Assembly: GCA_037355855.1 (NCBI GenBank)
Contig: CM074766.1
Span: 2,294,001-2,358,000, forward strand
Source: Pseudo-nitzschia pungens
Lineage: Eukaryota > Bacillariophyta > Bacillariophyceae > Bacillariales > Bacillariaceae
Direction of reading: 5' to 3'
Length of the DNA stretch: 64,000 nucleotides
In this document: piece after piece, positions 11,904 to 22,673 of the stretch
Layout of the letters: every line of letters starts with the position of its first letter
Position numbering within the stretch: the stretch's first letter is position 1
Notes under the pieces: model-generated
The model's input: only the letters and a program-made list of their open reading frames with translations
The model's database searches: none
Told to the model about the DNA's origin: nothing
Position numbers and translations under genes: made by a program

Positions 11904-12919
11904 GGTGGAAAAGATTGCGTCGTTCGTTGTGCGTTTGTGTTCGTCGAATTTTTGTGTCGTAATGATTTTCGATTTTCCGCCAAACCGAAGCTGTCAGGGA
12001 TGGACGTTTTCGGTCAAGTCACGCGTGATGTTTCGTGTAAGGTACAGTGTACATGTACCGGTATTAACCTTAGGCCTTTCCTTCTGGTGAAGTTCCAAAA
12101 AGAATCGGAAGGAAGAATTAATTCTTGAGAGTGAGTCGACTTATCGGAACGGAACGCACTCGTTATTCCTCTACCTTACGGTAGAAACACCGTAAGATTT
12201 AAACTTACTGTACGGAAGAGGATTTTGATTCGTCACTCCTCCGACGGATTTTTTATTCTTTTTACACGTTGCGTTTCTGTCGACGAGAATTATTTTTTCG
12301 TTGCACGGCTTCTGCAAAGAAGGAACGATGTCATGTCAACATCGGCCAGCTAAAAAACAAACGTTATTTTGATTTACTACTTGGATCAAACGACTAGTTG
12401 GACTTGAATGCAATTCTGAAATCGGTACTTGATTCTTGATTGATTGATTGGTTCGACTCGTTTTCGTTTTTGCGTCTGCACTCTGCACGCACCGCGACGG
12501 ATTTTTCCCCCCCTCCAATCAATCGTTGATTTCGATACAGATTTTTGATTTTGACAAGGATTGTTTGTTTGTGTTGTTCGATGCGATGAATCGATGATCG
12601 ATCAAGTCGACAAGCAAGCGACCGAGGACCACAACGACGATGCGATGAAGGAGGGACAATCCACAAAGCAGATTCGAGCCATTACCAATCAATATCAATA
12701 CAAGTAAGAAAAACTGACTGCACTCTCGATCGTCGGTCGGCCGAGAACTCCCTTTCCATATTATAAAAAACTATTATTAAATTTGAAAGTACAGCAGAGG
12801 AATACTGCGATCTATCGGAAGGCCAAGCAAACATTGCGCGGAATCGAAATCGGGTTTTGAGGAAGAAAGTTTACCGGAATTTCGAACGAAACGACAACAC
12901 TACGGTACTATAGCGAGCA
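11904..12919. other. Divergent spacer between protease and MPP6
   Basis: About 1 kb holding both promoters. It contains an inverted CCTTACGGTA/TACCGTAAG pair near 12172-12200 and AT-rich stretches. No gene is supported. Confidence 0.5.
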
Positions 12920-13636
12920 ATGTGGAAACCGGGGACCGCAAAACCGACCGGATCGACGCCTCCGTCGTCGTCGTCCAAGAAGAACAGAAAGAAAAAGGGA
13001 TCGGCAAAGGCAAAGGCAAAGACAAAGCTCGATCCCCTCAGTCTCAATGACGACGGTGCCGTGATCAAAGACGCCGAATCGTCCTCCCAAACGTTCTCGT
13101 CCGCGGCAACTCCTCGGAAACGGCTGACGGGAAGCACGATGAACATGAGGTTCATGAAACGACGCAAGGACGAAATATCGAACGGCGGCAGCAGCTACAA
13201 CAACAACGCGACCAGCAACGACGGAGGGGAGCCCCGGTCGCATTCGAAGAAGAATTCGTCCTCGTCCTCGTCCCCCCATTCGAGACCCCGAGTCGACGAC
13301 GACGACGACGCCATGGATACCAGCGACGACAACCATTCGATGGAACACGGAGCCGCGGAGGAATCGAACTACGGACGAGCAAACTCCGTGGACATGTACG
13401 GCACGGAGGCGGCGTTGATCGGGCGGCGATCCTTCCGGGGGTTCAACGAACCGATCGAACGCATGTGGAAGGATTCCAGGGCGTGGACGGAGAACCGGGA
13501 AGCGAGCAAGAAGAAGGAAAGGGTTTCGGACGAGGAGTTGCTGCGGAGATACCGCGACGCGGCGACGGAGCGGGGCACCGGCACGCATCGAGGAGTCGGC
13601 AATCTGGACAAAAAGGCGAAAAAGACGCGGCGGTAG
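12920..13636 (+). CDS. MPHOSPH6: M-phase phosphoprotein 6-like nuclear exosome cofactor
   Basis: MPP6 links the Mtr4 helicase to the nuclear RNA exosome and takes part in 5.8S rRNA maturation. The protein is 238 residues, longer than the roughly 160-residue animal form because of Ser/Asp/Asn-rich filler. Three short family blocks are present in order: MNMRFMKRRKDE near residue 75, the signature GRRSFRGFNEPIERMW near 170, and VSDEELLRRYRD near 205. The C-terminus is basic (KKAKKTRR). The Lys-rich N-terminus (KKNRKKKGSAKAKAKTK) is likely a nuclear localisation signal. There is a single exon starting at the first ATG. Family identity rests on these short motifs, which are diagnostic together. 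Confidence 0.82.
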   Translation: MWKPGTAKPTGSTPPSSSSKKNRKKKGSAKAKAKTKLDPLSLNDDGAVIKDAESSSQTFSSAATPRKRLTGSTMNMRFMKRRKDEISNGGSSYNNNATSNDGGEPRSHSKKNSSSSSSPHSRPRVDDDDDAMDTSDDNHSMEHGAAEESNYGRANSVDMYGTEAALIGRRSFRGFNEPIERMWKDSRAWTENREASKKKERVSDEELLRRYRDAATERGTGTHRGVGNLDKKAKKTRR

Positions 13637-14218
13637 CTTCCCGGTCTCGCATTTATTGCCGGCACTACTACTACTACGACTACTACTACGACTACGACTA
13701 TGATATGCCGCTCGGGAACGGTGTGATCTCGCTTTCATGGCTCGCTCGAGTCCCCGCATCGGACGAAAGGTTTTGCTACGCGGATACCAAACGGATCTGT
13801 AACGTTATAGATAATGATCTTCCGGTGTTGATACCATCGGACCATGAAATCTACACATCAATAACACGATTTCCGATGCGTGTGGAAGAGGGAAAGCGAC
13901 TCACTCTGTAGGAACACCATATTTGAGATTTTCGTTCGTGACTTCTAATGTGCGGGAACGAAGCCGGCAAATCTGTAACTTTTCAATACGAAGTAGTAAT
14001 TACGTGCGTACTTGTACTCTGGAACGAGAACCAAACGAAGGTCAAACTGCTCAATTATAGAGCGCAATGATCTAGTACGTCTAGCTGTTGAGAATCTCGA
14101 AAGACTTGTCTCCTTTCCCGGTATTGCACTGATGCAATAATGAATGCGAAAAAGATGGTAATGGCCAACTCGATTCGACATTCTACATGTAATATGAGAC
14201 GACGCAACGCAACGCAAC
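13637..14218. other. Convergent spacer
   Basis: The 3' flanks of MPP6 and the HAD gene. A CTACGA-type tract lies at 13665-13700. No gene is supported. Confidence 0.5.
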
Positions 14219-15608
14219 TCATTGGTGGTGGTGGTCGTCGTCGTCGTCGTCCTCGGCCGTCCACAATTTCCAGGAGCCTTCCCAGTACCAATCGTTCTCT
14301 CCGCCGTTGCCGACGACTCCCTCCTCCTCCGAGATCACCCCGAGGTCGCAGAGTTTTCGGATCGTCGTCTCGGCGTCGGCGTGGTCCTCGGCCGTCCACA
14401 AGTTCCAGGAGCCTTCCCAGTACCAATCGTTCTCTCTCCCGTTGTCGACTCCTCCCTCCTCCGAGATCACCCCGAGGTCGCGGAGTTTTCGGATCGTCGT
14501 CTCGGTGTTGACGTGGTGTATGAAAATTCCTCCCGCGGATTCCCAATTGTCCTTGAGATCGATTCGGTCGTCGATCAGAATCCTGTTTGGGGTTGCGCGG
14601 TCCGATTCGATTCGATTCGATTCGATTCGATTCGATTCGATTCGATTGGGTTAGATATCGTGAAAAAGAATTCGAGCATTTCGACGAGAGAACCAAGCAG
14701 AGTGAGCGGTGAATTTGATACGTTTGATTCCTTGCCAGAAACCTACTACTACTGCTGCTGCTGCTGCTACTACACACACGCAACGTTACTCACGACCCGC
14801 GCTTGCTGCACTCCCTGTGTTTGTTGTTGCTCCAGCAGGTGATGATGTTGGTCTTGTCCTCCCGTGGCAGATTCCCGTTGACGCTGGCGTGGTCGTCGGC
14901 GCCCTCCGCCGCCATGTCCACGTGGTGTGCCCGGCCGGGCGAGAGTCCCAGCTCCCGCTTGCACCAGTTGAATTTCTCGACGCGGGACGACCGAATGTCC
15001 GGGACGCCCGTGAGAATGTCGGGATCCAGGTGCTTGATGGCGCTCCAGAGGCGCTTGCCGTCCATCTGCCACTCGAGCTGCTCGAACCAGAGCGGGGCCT
15101 TTGAAATGCCCTCCCACATCCGCCGCTTGTCGAGGTCGGAGCTGGCGGTGTGGAGGAGCCTCCGGACGCCCTTTTCGAAATTGACGAGGCAACCATCCAT
15201 GTCGCAGTAGATCTTGTATTGCTGTTGCTGTTGCTGTTGTTGCTGTCGGCGTTTGCTGTTGTCGTCCCGGAGGCTCTGCGATGACGTACAAATGTTGGAC
15301 AGCGCCGAAGCCGTCGAAGAGACCGACAACTCTGTGGCAGACCGTTTCGATCCGGTGGATGAAATCCCGTTGACCGCCATGCCGGTGGAATTCGTGAATG
15401 CTTCGAGGTGCCCATTCCTGTTGCTCTCGAAGAACAGCATCGTGTTGGATGATTTGGCAATCGAGCAGAGAGCTCTCGTCTCGATCGGTGCAAAGGCAGA
15501 CACAACCGAGGCGAGGATAATGCCGACGAAGCACTTCAAAATCGCAAAGCACAAGAACATGGCGATGGCTGGTCGGTTATTTTTTGTTGGTTGCCGCTTC
15601 CTTTGCAT
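14219..15608 (-). CDS. Plastid-targeted HAD-type phosphatase with duplicated C-terminal segment
   Basis: Exons are 15608-14794 and 14582-14219, separated by a 211-nt GT-AG intron that fits in phase. The HAD motifs are motif I CDMDGCLVNF, a motif II candidate in DILTGVP, and motif IV ILIDDR followed by the conserved NWESAGGIFIHH. Motif IV exists only after splicing. This pattern resembles 5'(3')-deoxyribonucleotidase-like HAD enzymes; the substrate is unknown. The N-terminus has a hydrophobic segment ending ILASVVSAFAP, the diatom bipartite plastid motif cleaved before Phe, so stromal location is likely. A second ATG at 15560 sits directly at the signal peptide and may be the true start. After the catalytic core come two 45-residue copies containing WYWEGSW-LWTAED and an acidic/His tail. 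These copies are not part of the usual HAD fold. Confidence 0.82.
14249..14514 (-). repeat. In-frame tandem duplication, about 135-bp unit
   Basis: Two head-to-tail units begin at 14249 and 14384. Each encodes TTIRKL-DLGVISEE...WYWEGSW-LWTAED at the C-terminus of the HAD protein. The unit length is a multiple of three, so the frame is kept. Confidence 0.85.
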
Positions 15609-16453
15609 CGTTGTGGGAATGGATAATGGATCAAAACGCAACAGTATGGGACAAAAAATAGTAATAGTAATGATGGCGTACAGCAGAATTGGGTTTGGTT
15701 CGATAGAGAACAGTGGTGTGGTATCTTTGGATTAATACGGCAGAAACGATCTTGTTCTTTGGTACGTCGTATGTTCTGAAACTGTTTAAAGAAGAGGAGA
15801 GGAGGAAAGCAAAGTATTTGTGCGTTGTTTTTGATTTTTATAGCAATGGTCACACTGCCGATTGTTCTCTAGGAAGGAACTTCGTGAAGGAACTTCGTGA
15901 AATGGGAATGGTACGGTATTTATGTACTGTATGATAATATTATGTGAACAGAATGAATGAAGAATCGACACATGATCGATGCCGTATGGTCCGTGTCTTC
16001 CGCCGGCGTATGGTATCATTTTTGCCAAAAACGCGAGCTTAGGCGAAGAATTATGAGCAAATTCGAATCCTACACGACGATTTGCTTCCCGAACTTGTTT
16101 GCGGAGCCGACGAATCAAAAGCAAGATGCACGTTTGACGAGTCGCGCTGGTTCCGCGTCATTGTTTTATGGATCGGGATTCTTTGTGTCTGTCCGTCTAT
16201 CAAACAGTATGTTTGACTCGTGTGATTGAATCATGGGTCGCGCCAAGACTGATCGATTCGTGCATGCCCATCGGGGCTGCACCTTGTCTCGATCAATCGT
16301 TTTCGTGCCGGTGGGGAAAAAAATCCATCCATGCGACACAATAACAAAACCGAAAACTCCTTTGTTTCGACGCTTCAACAACACAACAACTCGATTCATC
16401 CCCCTCGACAACTCGACCAACAAACGAACGAACGAACCAACCAACGAAAAAGC
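15609..16453. other. Divergent spacer
   Basis: Between the HAD and beta-propeller starts. It has a small tandem repeat (GGAACTTCGTGAA, twice, near 15873-15900). The leader near 16400-16450 is rich in AACGAACC. No gene is supported. Confidence 0.5.
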
Positions 16454-17794
16454 ATGAAGGATCCGACCACCGACAAGGGTCGGGCTCCCCGCTCGGACTT
16501 TTACGAGGAAATCGATGTCAAAGCAAAGCACCCGGACAACGAGGTCGACCACCGGCCCAACGGTGGTCCCCTGCTGAAACTGCTGTGGTCCGAGGAGCCA
16601 CTGACCGGACAGACCCTATTCCTGGGCGGCGAGGTGGGGAGCGACGGAAAGATTTACTGCATACCGGGCCACGCGCCCCGGGTGCTGGTGATCGATCCGA
16701 AGACGGACGCCCTGACCCAGATCGGCTCGAAAGAACTGGTATCAAACGGAACCAAATTCAAGTGGCTGAGGGGGATCCCGATCGGGGACATCATCTACGG
16801 CCTCCCCTGCCACGCCTCCGAGGTCCTCCGGATCCACGTCCCGACGCAAACCGTCACCAAGATCCCCATTCCGTACGAAGAATTCTACGAGGACCCAAAG
16901 ACGGCGAAGCAACAACGCCAGATGATCTGGAAATACCACGGTGGAAACATTTGCAGCGACGGGTGCATATACGCCGTCCCCCAGTCGGCCCGGCACGTCC
17001 TCCGGATCGACCCCGCCACCGACACGTGCAGCCTCGTCGGACCCGACCTCCCCGGAAAGTACAAGTGGTACGGCGGGGTCGAATCGGGGGGAAGCATCTA
17101 CTGCGTTCCCCAGAACAGCCCGCACGTCCTGCGCATCAGCCCCGAGGCCATCACGCTGCACGGCGACTACGGAGAGGGGGGCCACAAGTGGCACGGGGCG
17201 GCGAAATCGGACGACGGGACGATCGTGTGCATCCCCAACAACGTCGAGACGGTCCTGCTGGTCACGCCGGGCGAGGGGAGCGACCCGCCGACCCTCACCG
17301 AGATCGGCGACGGGAGCTTCATCCGGACGGGGCGCCACCGAAAGGACGGAAAGTACAAGTACCTGGGGGCCATGGCCGGGACCAACGGGCGGGTCTACGT
17401 CTTTCCGTCGGGCAGCGAGCACGTCTTGGAGGTCGACACGGCCAAGAATCTGGCGCGGAACGTCGGTCCCAACCTGCGGGACTCGGGGATGGAACGGATC
17501 TTCCAGAACAAGTGGCAGAACGGACTGACCAACCCGCACGACGAGTGCGTGTACGCCATTCCGCTATCGGGTGAGACGCTGCTGCGGATCGACTGCAGCA
17601 ACAAGAACGACAACGGCGACGACGACGACGACGACGTCGAGGTGACGACGTGGCCGCTGCCGAGCCCGTTCGAGACCCTGGACAAGTGGGAGGGGGGCGT
17701 CATTTGCGCCAACGGGCTGATGTACACCATGCCCAACAACTGCAAGGCGGTCCTCAAGATCCAGCCCTGCAACTGGAAGCCCGACGATTGCTGA
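16454..17794 (+). CDS. Eight-repeat beta-propeller protein, function unknown
   Basis: This is a 446-residue protein built almost entirely of eight repeats of about 45 residues. Each repeat has the pattern G-x-I-Y-x-x-P then V-L-x-I-D-P, for example KIYCIPGHAPRVLVIDP, CIYAVPQSARHVLRIDP and SIYCVPQNSPHVLRISP. Such repeats form kelch- or NHL-like propellers, probably eight blades. No catalytic domain, signal peptide or membrane segment is visible, so a binding or scaffold role is inferred. One acidic Asp run interrupts the seventh repeat. I chose the ATG at 16454 (MKDPTTDKG) because the longer open frame upstream is low-complexity Asn/Thr/Gln. There is a single exon with strong codon bias. No family name is claimed. 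Confidence 0.75.
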   Translation: MKDPTTDKGRAPRSDFYEEIDVKAKHPDNEVDHRPNGGPLLKLLWSEEPLTGQTLFLGGEVGSDGKIYCIPGHAPRVLVIDPKTDALTQIGSKELVSNGTKFKWLRGIPIGDIIYGLPCHASEVLRIHVPTQTVTKIPIPYEEFYEDPKTAKQQRQMIWKYHGGNICSDGCIYAVPQSARHVLRIDPATDTCSLVGPDLPGKYKWYGGVESGGSIYCVPQNSPHVLRISPEAITLHGDYGEGGHKWHGAAKSDDGTIVCIPNNVETVLLVTPGEGSDPPTLTEIGDGSFIRTGRHRKDGKYKYLGAMAGTNGRVYVFPSGSEHVLEVDTAKNLARNVGPNLRDSGMERIFQNKWQNGLTNPHDECVYAIPLSGETLLRIDCSNKNDNGDDDDDDVEVTTWPLPSPFETLDKWEGGVICANGLMYTMPNNCKAVLKIQPCNWKPDDC

Positions 17795-18685
17795 TGAGTG
17801 GTGAGCAACGAGGACGAGGACGAGGACAATGGGAGTGCAGTAAAGTGGAGTGGAGTGGAGTGCGGCGAAGCCGCACGGTGTCTCCCTCTGCGGTAGTTTG
17901 ATACGATTCATTGATGCAGCATTAATTACCTAGATTAGTATTACAGCTCAGGGAAGGCGTCATTGGTTGCGATCGATCCATAGAAGACTTTGTGTGACAA
18001 AATGTATGAATGTATGATTCTCACCGCAGCAGATGGCCGTGGAGTGCCAATTTATACGAGTAGTCAGATGAATATCCACATCATTTATCCTTTCACCGGA
18101 AATTGAATTTTTGTGATTTTTCGACATCGGTCGAGTTCTACAAGTAGCTATGAAAGACAATCGAAAGGAACATCAGAACTAAGAACGATATGGAGAACCA
18201 CCAATATCCCACTTCACAGACATGTTTCTTTTTGCTCCTTACTTTGAAATTGTTTTTCAAACTTTAGAACCAACTTATCTGATTTTCGGGGATGAATTCC
18301 GTGATTCGTCGTAATTCGGTCCTCACGCTGTCATGGAATGCTCCAAAAAAGGGTTCGAAAACACTCGAACACAGTAGCGAAACTTGCCGTAATCACTACT
18401 CGAGTCAAAGATCGAAGCGAGTAGCACCGACACGAATCAAGTTCCTTTTTTTTCTCATTCGTCTCTTTCCGTTCGTCCGCCCGAGTCATTGCGACTCAAC
18501 AGAGGGAAACAAAGACACTGCGACAGTCACAGAAATACCGAGGACCGATGAATTGTAATTGGCAAGGTCAAGACAATGGCAACGAGAATCGAAGCGCCGA
18601 CATGATGGGATGCGAATAACGCACACGAACTACGATCCAGACTTTGTCTACACCAATGCTGACAGCAGCAGCAGCGAGGGACTAC
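17795..18685. other. Convergent spacer and flank of the duplicated transposase unit
   Basis: AGTGG pentamers occur near 17840-17865. From about 18473 the sequence is clearly related to 22443-22673, starting with GTTCGTCCGCCCGAG and continuing through GAATCGAAGCGCCGACATGATGG. This is therefore the 3' flank of a duplicated unit. No gene is supported. Confidence 0.6.
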
Positions 18686-21590
18686 CTACTTCTTCCGCCT
18701 CTTCCTTTCTTCGTTAAAGTTATTCTTCAACATTCTCTTTTGTGATACGAGATCAGCTGATCTATGAAAGGTACCATAGCAATCAATGCACAGGTGGACA
18801 TTACAAGTTCCACATCTCATCAGATGTCCCTGCTCCCTCAGTCCCAGCCAGCCATGCAAAGCACACCTAGCGTTGGCACTTGGCCGAAAGGGGAGATGAT
18901 CCAAGTTCCTGTCCAGTCTACAACTGAAACGTCCAGCATCTTTCAGTGAATTGTCCGTAATTCCAACAGAGTTGCAACTTTTGTCATCCTCGCCGCTGGT
19001 GGACGGGCATGCATTCTCATTCCCGCCACTAGTGGATTGGCATGTATTCTCATTCCCACCCCTAGTGGACTGGCGGCTGTTCTCGTCCTCGCCCCTTGTG
19101 GACGGGCATGCATTCTCGTCCTCGCCCCTAGCGGACGGGCATGTCGTCCTATCCTCGCCCCCAGTGGACGGGCATGTCGTCCTATCCTCGCCCCTAGCGG
19201 ACGGGCATGCATTCTCGTCCTCGCCCCTAGCGGACGGGCATGTCATCTTATCCTCGCCCCCAGTGGACAGGCATGTCGTCCTATCCTCGCCCCTAGCGGA
19301 CGGGCATGCATTCTCGTCCTCGCCCCTAGCGGACGGGCATGTCACCTTATCCTCGCCCCCAGTGGACGGGCATGTCGTCCTATCCCCCCCCCTAGCGGAC
19401 GGACATGTATTCTCATCCTCGCCCCTAGCGGACGGGCATGTCGTCTCATCATCCTCAGAATGTGTGCACAGGGATGACAGTGTCGACATGTCACTTTCGT
19501 TATTCTTCGCAGACATCTTGAAGTTACAGGCTTCGTCTTCGGGGCTTATCCAATACTTCCCAATGGCTTCTCTGAAATCATCGTGGGTCTTGTATTGTGG
19601 CGTGACTCCCTCGTCGCGACAGACACTTAAGTAGAGCCTGTAAGCGTTAGTCAGTAGCACCCCTATTGTCCGAAACATTGTAGGCCACCACCGCTTTACA
19701 CTCTCCAGATTTCTATCCAACGGATCCACGAATCCTAGCTGATCAACATCTATCTCACCATTGAGGCCGAAAAATTTCACCTCAACTTCTTCAGAACGAC
19801 GGTAGAAACGACGGTACACCATCTTTGTCTTTTCTATCCACTCGATGCGACTGGTTGCCATACTCAAGTAGTTTATAGGCTTTGTATCATAGATACTGGT
19901 AGCAATTAGAAACCCACACTCAGGATCCCCTTCGAGGACTGCAGCTTTTACTGTACCTCGGCGTTCTTCTGCCTCGCGTTTATCTACTATTTCTTGGAAG
20001 ACACAGTCAGGGATACCACTCTTCTTCAATTGGGTACTTCCGCGACGACAAAAGGCCGTTCCGTGGCAAAGAACCTTGTTCTTGTGGAGATATGCAGCTT
20101 TGCAAAACAGTACCGTGTTGTGGAGGCTTTCCATCTGCACATGGTGGTGCTCATTCTTCAAAGCGTCAAATAGAGCCATGACACGGCCATGCCGTGGTGA
20201 GATTTTCATGTCGAGATACTCCTTGGGCGCAGGGTCACTCCGCATGTAGACTTGGTAGCAGTACCCATCATCGCATAGAGCATCGGCTTGGGGGTCAAGC
20301 ACAATATCGAGCCGTTTGTCTAGTTGACTTTTGAATCGCATTGTCATGTCATCCACAACAATTTGACGCCCGAGCATCCAAGCTTCGGGGCAGCGGTAGT
20401 TTAACCACTTGATGAGTGGCCGCACCTTCCAGTTTGGATAGAGCTCATATGATGGGAGATTGATACGGGGGTCTTGGCATGCAAGAAACATCTCGAAGTG
20501 ATCGTAACGTTTTTCGGGAGTTATTTTGTGCGTTCTGCGTTGGATCAGATTGTTGCGAATGAAGTCTTTATCACGAGTATTAGCAATCGATCTACACCCG
20601 AACTTATCTTTGATGAGACCATTAGGACGGAGACCATGGAGCACATGGAGTCCAAAGAATTGCCGTAACTCTAGAGTCTCAAAGGGGACAAAGTCTGGAT
20701 AAGTCGAATCACCAGCTCCAACGATCATTGCTTTCAAATTTGTCCACTGCCTCATCAATTCAAAGCTGAATGATTGCTCTCGGTCAGCGTCGTGATTCAA
20801 TGGAAGGAAGGCTTCCGCAAAGTCCCAAGGTTGTGAAGCTGCTGATAGCTTTTGCTTCTTCTTGAACCTTGGATCAATACAGCCCTTTTCCCTGAGAGTG
20901 GACTTTGTAATCGGCCTGCCATCCGCATCCTTGCGGATTCTGCCCTGTTCATCGAACTCATATTCTTCCTTCGTGCCATTGAATTTTGGAACATCGAAAG
21001 TTTCCGCAAAGCTGTATTTCGTTGGGGATCCGAGGTCGTCATCTTGGTTAACGACAGTGGGGGCTTCTACAATTCTGGAGGATACATTATCTGGTTCTTT
21101 CTCAGCTCCATCCTCTAGTTGGAGCTCTCTCCAGAATAATTTATCTGGTAACAGTGGCATCAATTCTTTAGTTGTCCATCGTTTGTTTGGCGGTGGTATT
21201 TTCGCATGTGTAGCGTACCTCCTGATCTTCAGATCTATTGCTTCCTTCAATCTCTCCACGAGTTCCTGCTTACTTCCCCATGTTGGTTGGCAACGCAACT
21301 CGAGCTCGTCTTTGAGCCAAGTAATTTTTTGTTGTTCCAAATCCTCTTGCTCCGCGCCCTCGTCTTCGGTCTTCGTCCCCTTGATCTTCTTTCTCCACCG
21401 GACCTTCTCTAAATCGGTATTCTCTATATTCTTTGAACTGTCGATAACCAGAACCAAAACCATGACCTTCTTTTTCGATTTCTTTGTTATTGCCCCCCCA
21501 AAAATCATCGCTATCGTACTTGTAGTCGTTGCGCCTGTCACGAAGGTTTCCGAAGTCATTAGTCCGCGGAACAGTACTGGTTGACCACAT
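18686..21590 (-). CDS. SAP-piggyBac transposase-derived protein, copy 1 (frame-broken N-terminus)
   Basis: The order is a SAP-like DNA-binding helix pair (WLKDELELRCQPTWGSKQEL), a piggyBac-type DDE domain (DDE_Tnp_1_7) and a C-terminal Cys-rich zinc finger (MRCGTCNVHLCIDCYGTFH). The first catalytic Asp is present in IVVDDMTMRF. The position matching the second Asp (DN in piggyBac) reads MESLHNTVLF. The third-Asp block GGVD is changed to GEIDVDQ. Loss of transposition activity is likely. Compared with copy 2, the homologous N-terminus starts at the ATG at 21590 in another frame (RRNDYKYDSDDFWGG) and joins the main frame near 21365-21395 by one surplus base. The main frame itself is open up to 21700, so a protein with a different N-terminus is possible. 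A 33-bp minisatellite expands the C-terminal third. Confidence 0.75.
18989..19455 (-). repeat. 33-bp minisatellite, about 14 units, inside coding sequence
   Basis: Each unit encodes eleven residues of the form -CPS-RGEDEN or TCPSTGGED--. It lies between the transposase core and the C-terminal zinc finger of copy 1. Copy 2 has no such array at the matching place. The unit is a multiple of three, so length changes keep the frame. Confidence 0.9.
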
Positions 21591-21700
21591 GATCGAAGAA
21601 ATGAAATTCTATGATCGGCCGGCGTCTTCTTTACGTTTCGGCAATTCGTTCGAACCGGGATTCTTGCGGATTGTAGCTGGGTACCAGGGCTGCGACTCAC

Positions 21701-22673
21701 TCACTCTACATGTGCGAGGGACCTGGATCGATTGGTTGGTTGATTGGTTGGTTCGTTGGTTATGGAAAATATTGTAACGATTATCAGCCGTCACTCGGAC
21801 CCGGATCGGTTGGGTTTGTCGCAGTGAGGATGACGACAGAAAAAGGTTCCGGTCGTTGATCTCCATAACCTTACTCATCTCAATACGTTGTAACCTTACT
21901 TTGTACTTCATTGAAATAAAGTAAGATTACGGGTAGGAGTACTAATTACTCGTACTTCGTACATCGTAGGGTTACGCACTCAGCACTGAAATTGCAGGTT
22001 GGAATCTGTGACAAGACATGTTTCTCAAACTACAGTAAAAATTTATCTTTAGCTTGAATTTGAATGTTGGTTAGAGCATTTCAAAGGAGACTTTCCTTCG
22101 ACTCCTATTAGGGTGATTCGGAATTTAAAATAGTAAGGTTACGTACTACTAGCATGCTACACACACTGACTTTGAACGAACAAGGGAATGCAAAACTTGG
22201 TTCTCTTATTCTTACTTTTTTGTTCCCGGATCCATCGGCATTGCGAAAGCGGATTCATTCGGGTGCTATAGAACCGCAATTTCGATTATCGGATGGATGG
22301 ATGGAGGAACGATTGCGCATCGCCGCGGCACCGCGATTCGGTCAACAGACAATCGACTCGAAAGGTTGGTTGGATTCGTTTCTCGTTGCTCGTTTCTTTT
22401 CACCTCGCCCTGCATTGCTGTGCTGCAATGCAATTCCGTTCGTCCGCCCGAGACATTCAAACTCAACACAGGGGAAAAAGAATACCGGGACAGCCACAGA
22501 AACACCAAGGACCAATGGATCGCGATCGGCAAGGCCAAGACATGGCTGGAATAGCAACGCGAATCGAAGCGCCGACATGATGGAATGCGCATTACGCCCA
22601 CAGTTACGCCCACAGGATCTACGATCCAAAATCCGTTTCCACCAACGTTGACGGCAGCAGCATCGAGCGTTAC
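21701..22673. other. Spacer between the two transposase-derived copies
   Basis: It contains GTAACCTTAC-type words near 21880-21930 and 22130-22145. From about 22290 a stretch is also found at 26100-26270 (GGCACCGCGATTCGGTC, then CTCGTTGCTC). No gene is supported. Confidence 0.6.

Noticed and set aside
14055..14783. Minus-strand open frame overlapping the HAD intron and exon 2
   Set aside because: Ser and Asn-Arg-Ile-Glu runs are translations of CTACTACTG and TTCGA microsatellites; the HAD exon 2 frame explains the conserved ILIDDR block instead.
18989..19455. CRISPR-like array
   Set aside because: Repeat units are contiguous 33-bp coding minisatellite units without unique spacers, in a eukaryotic gene.
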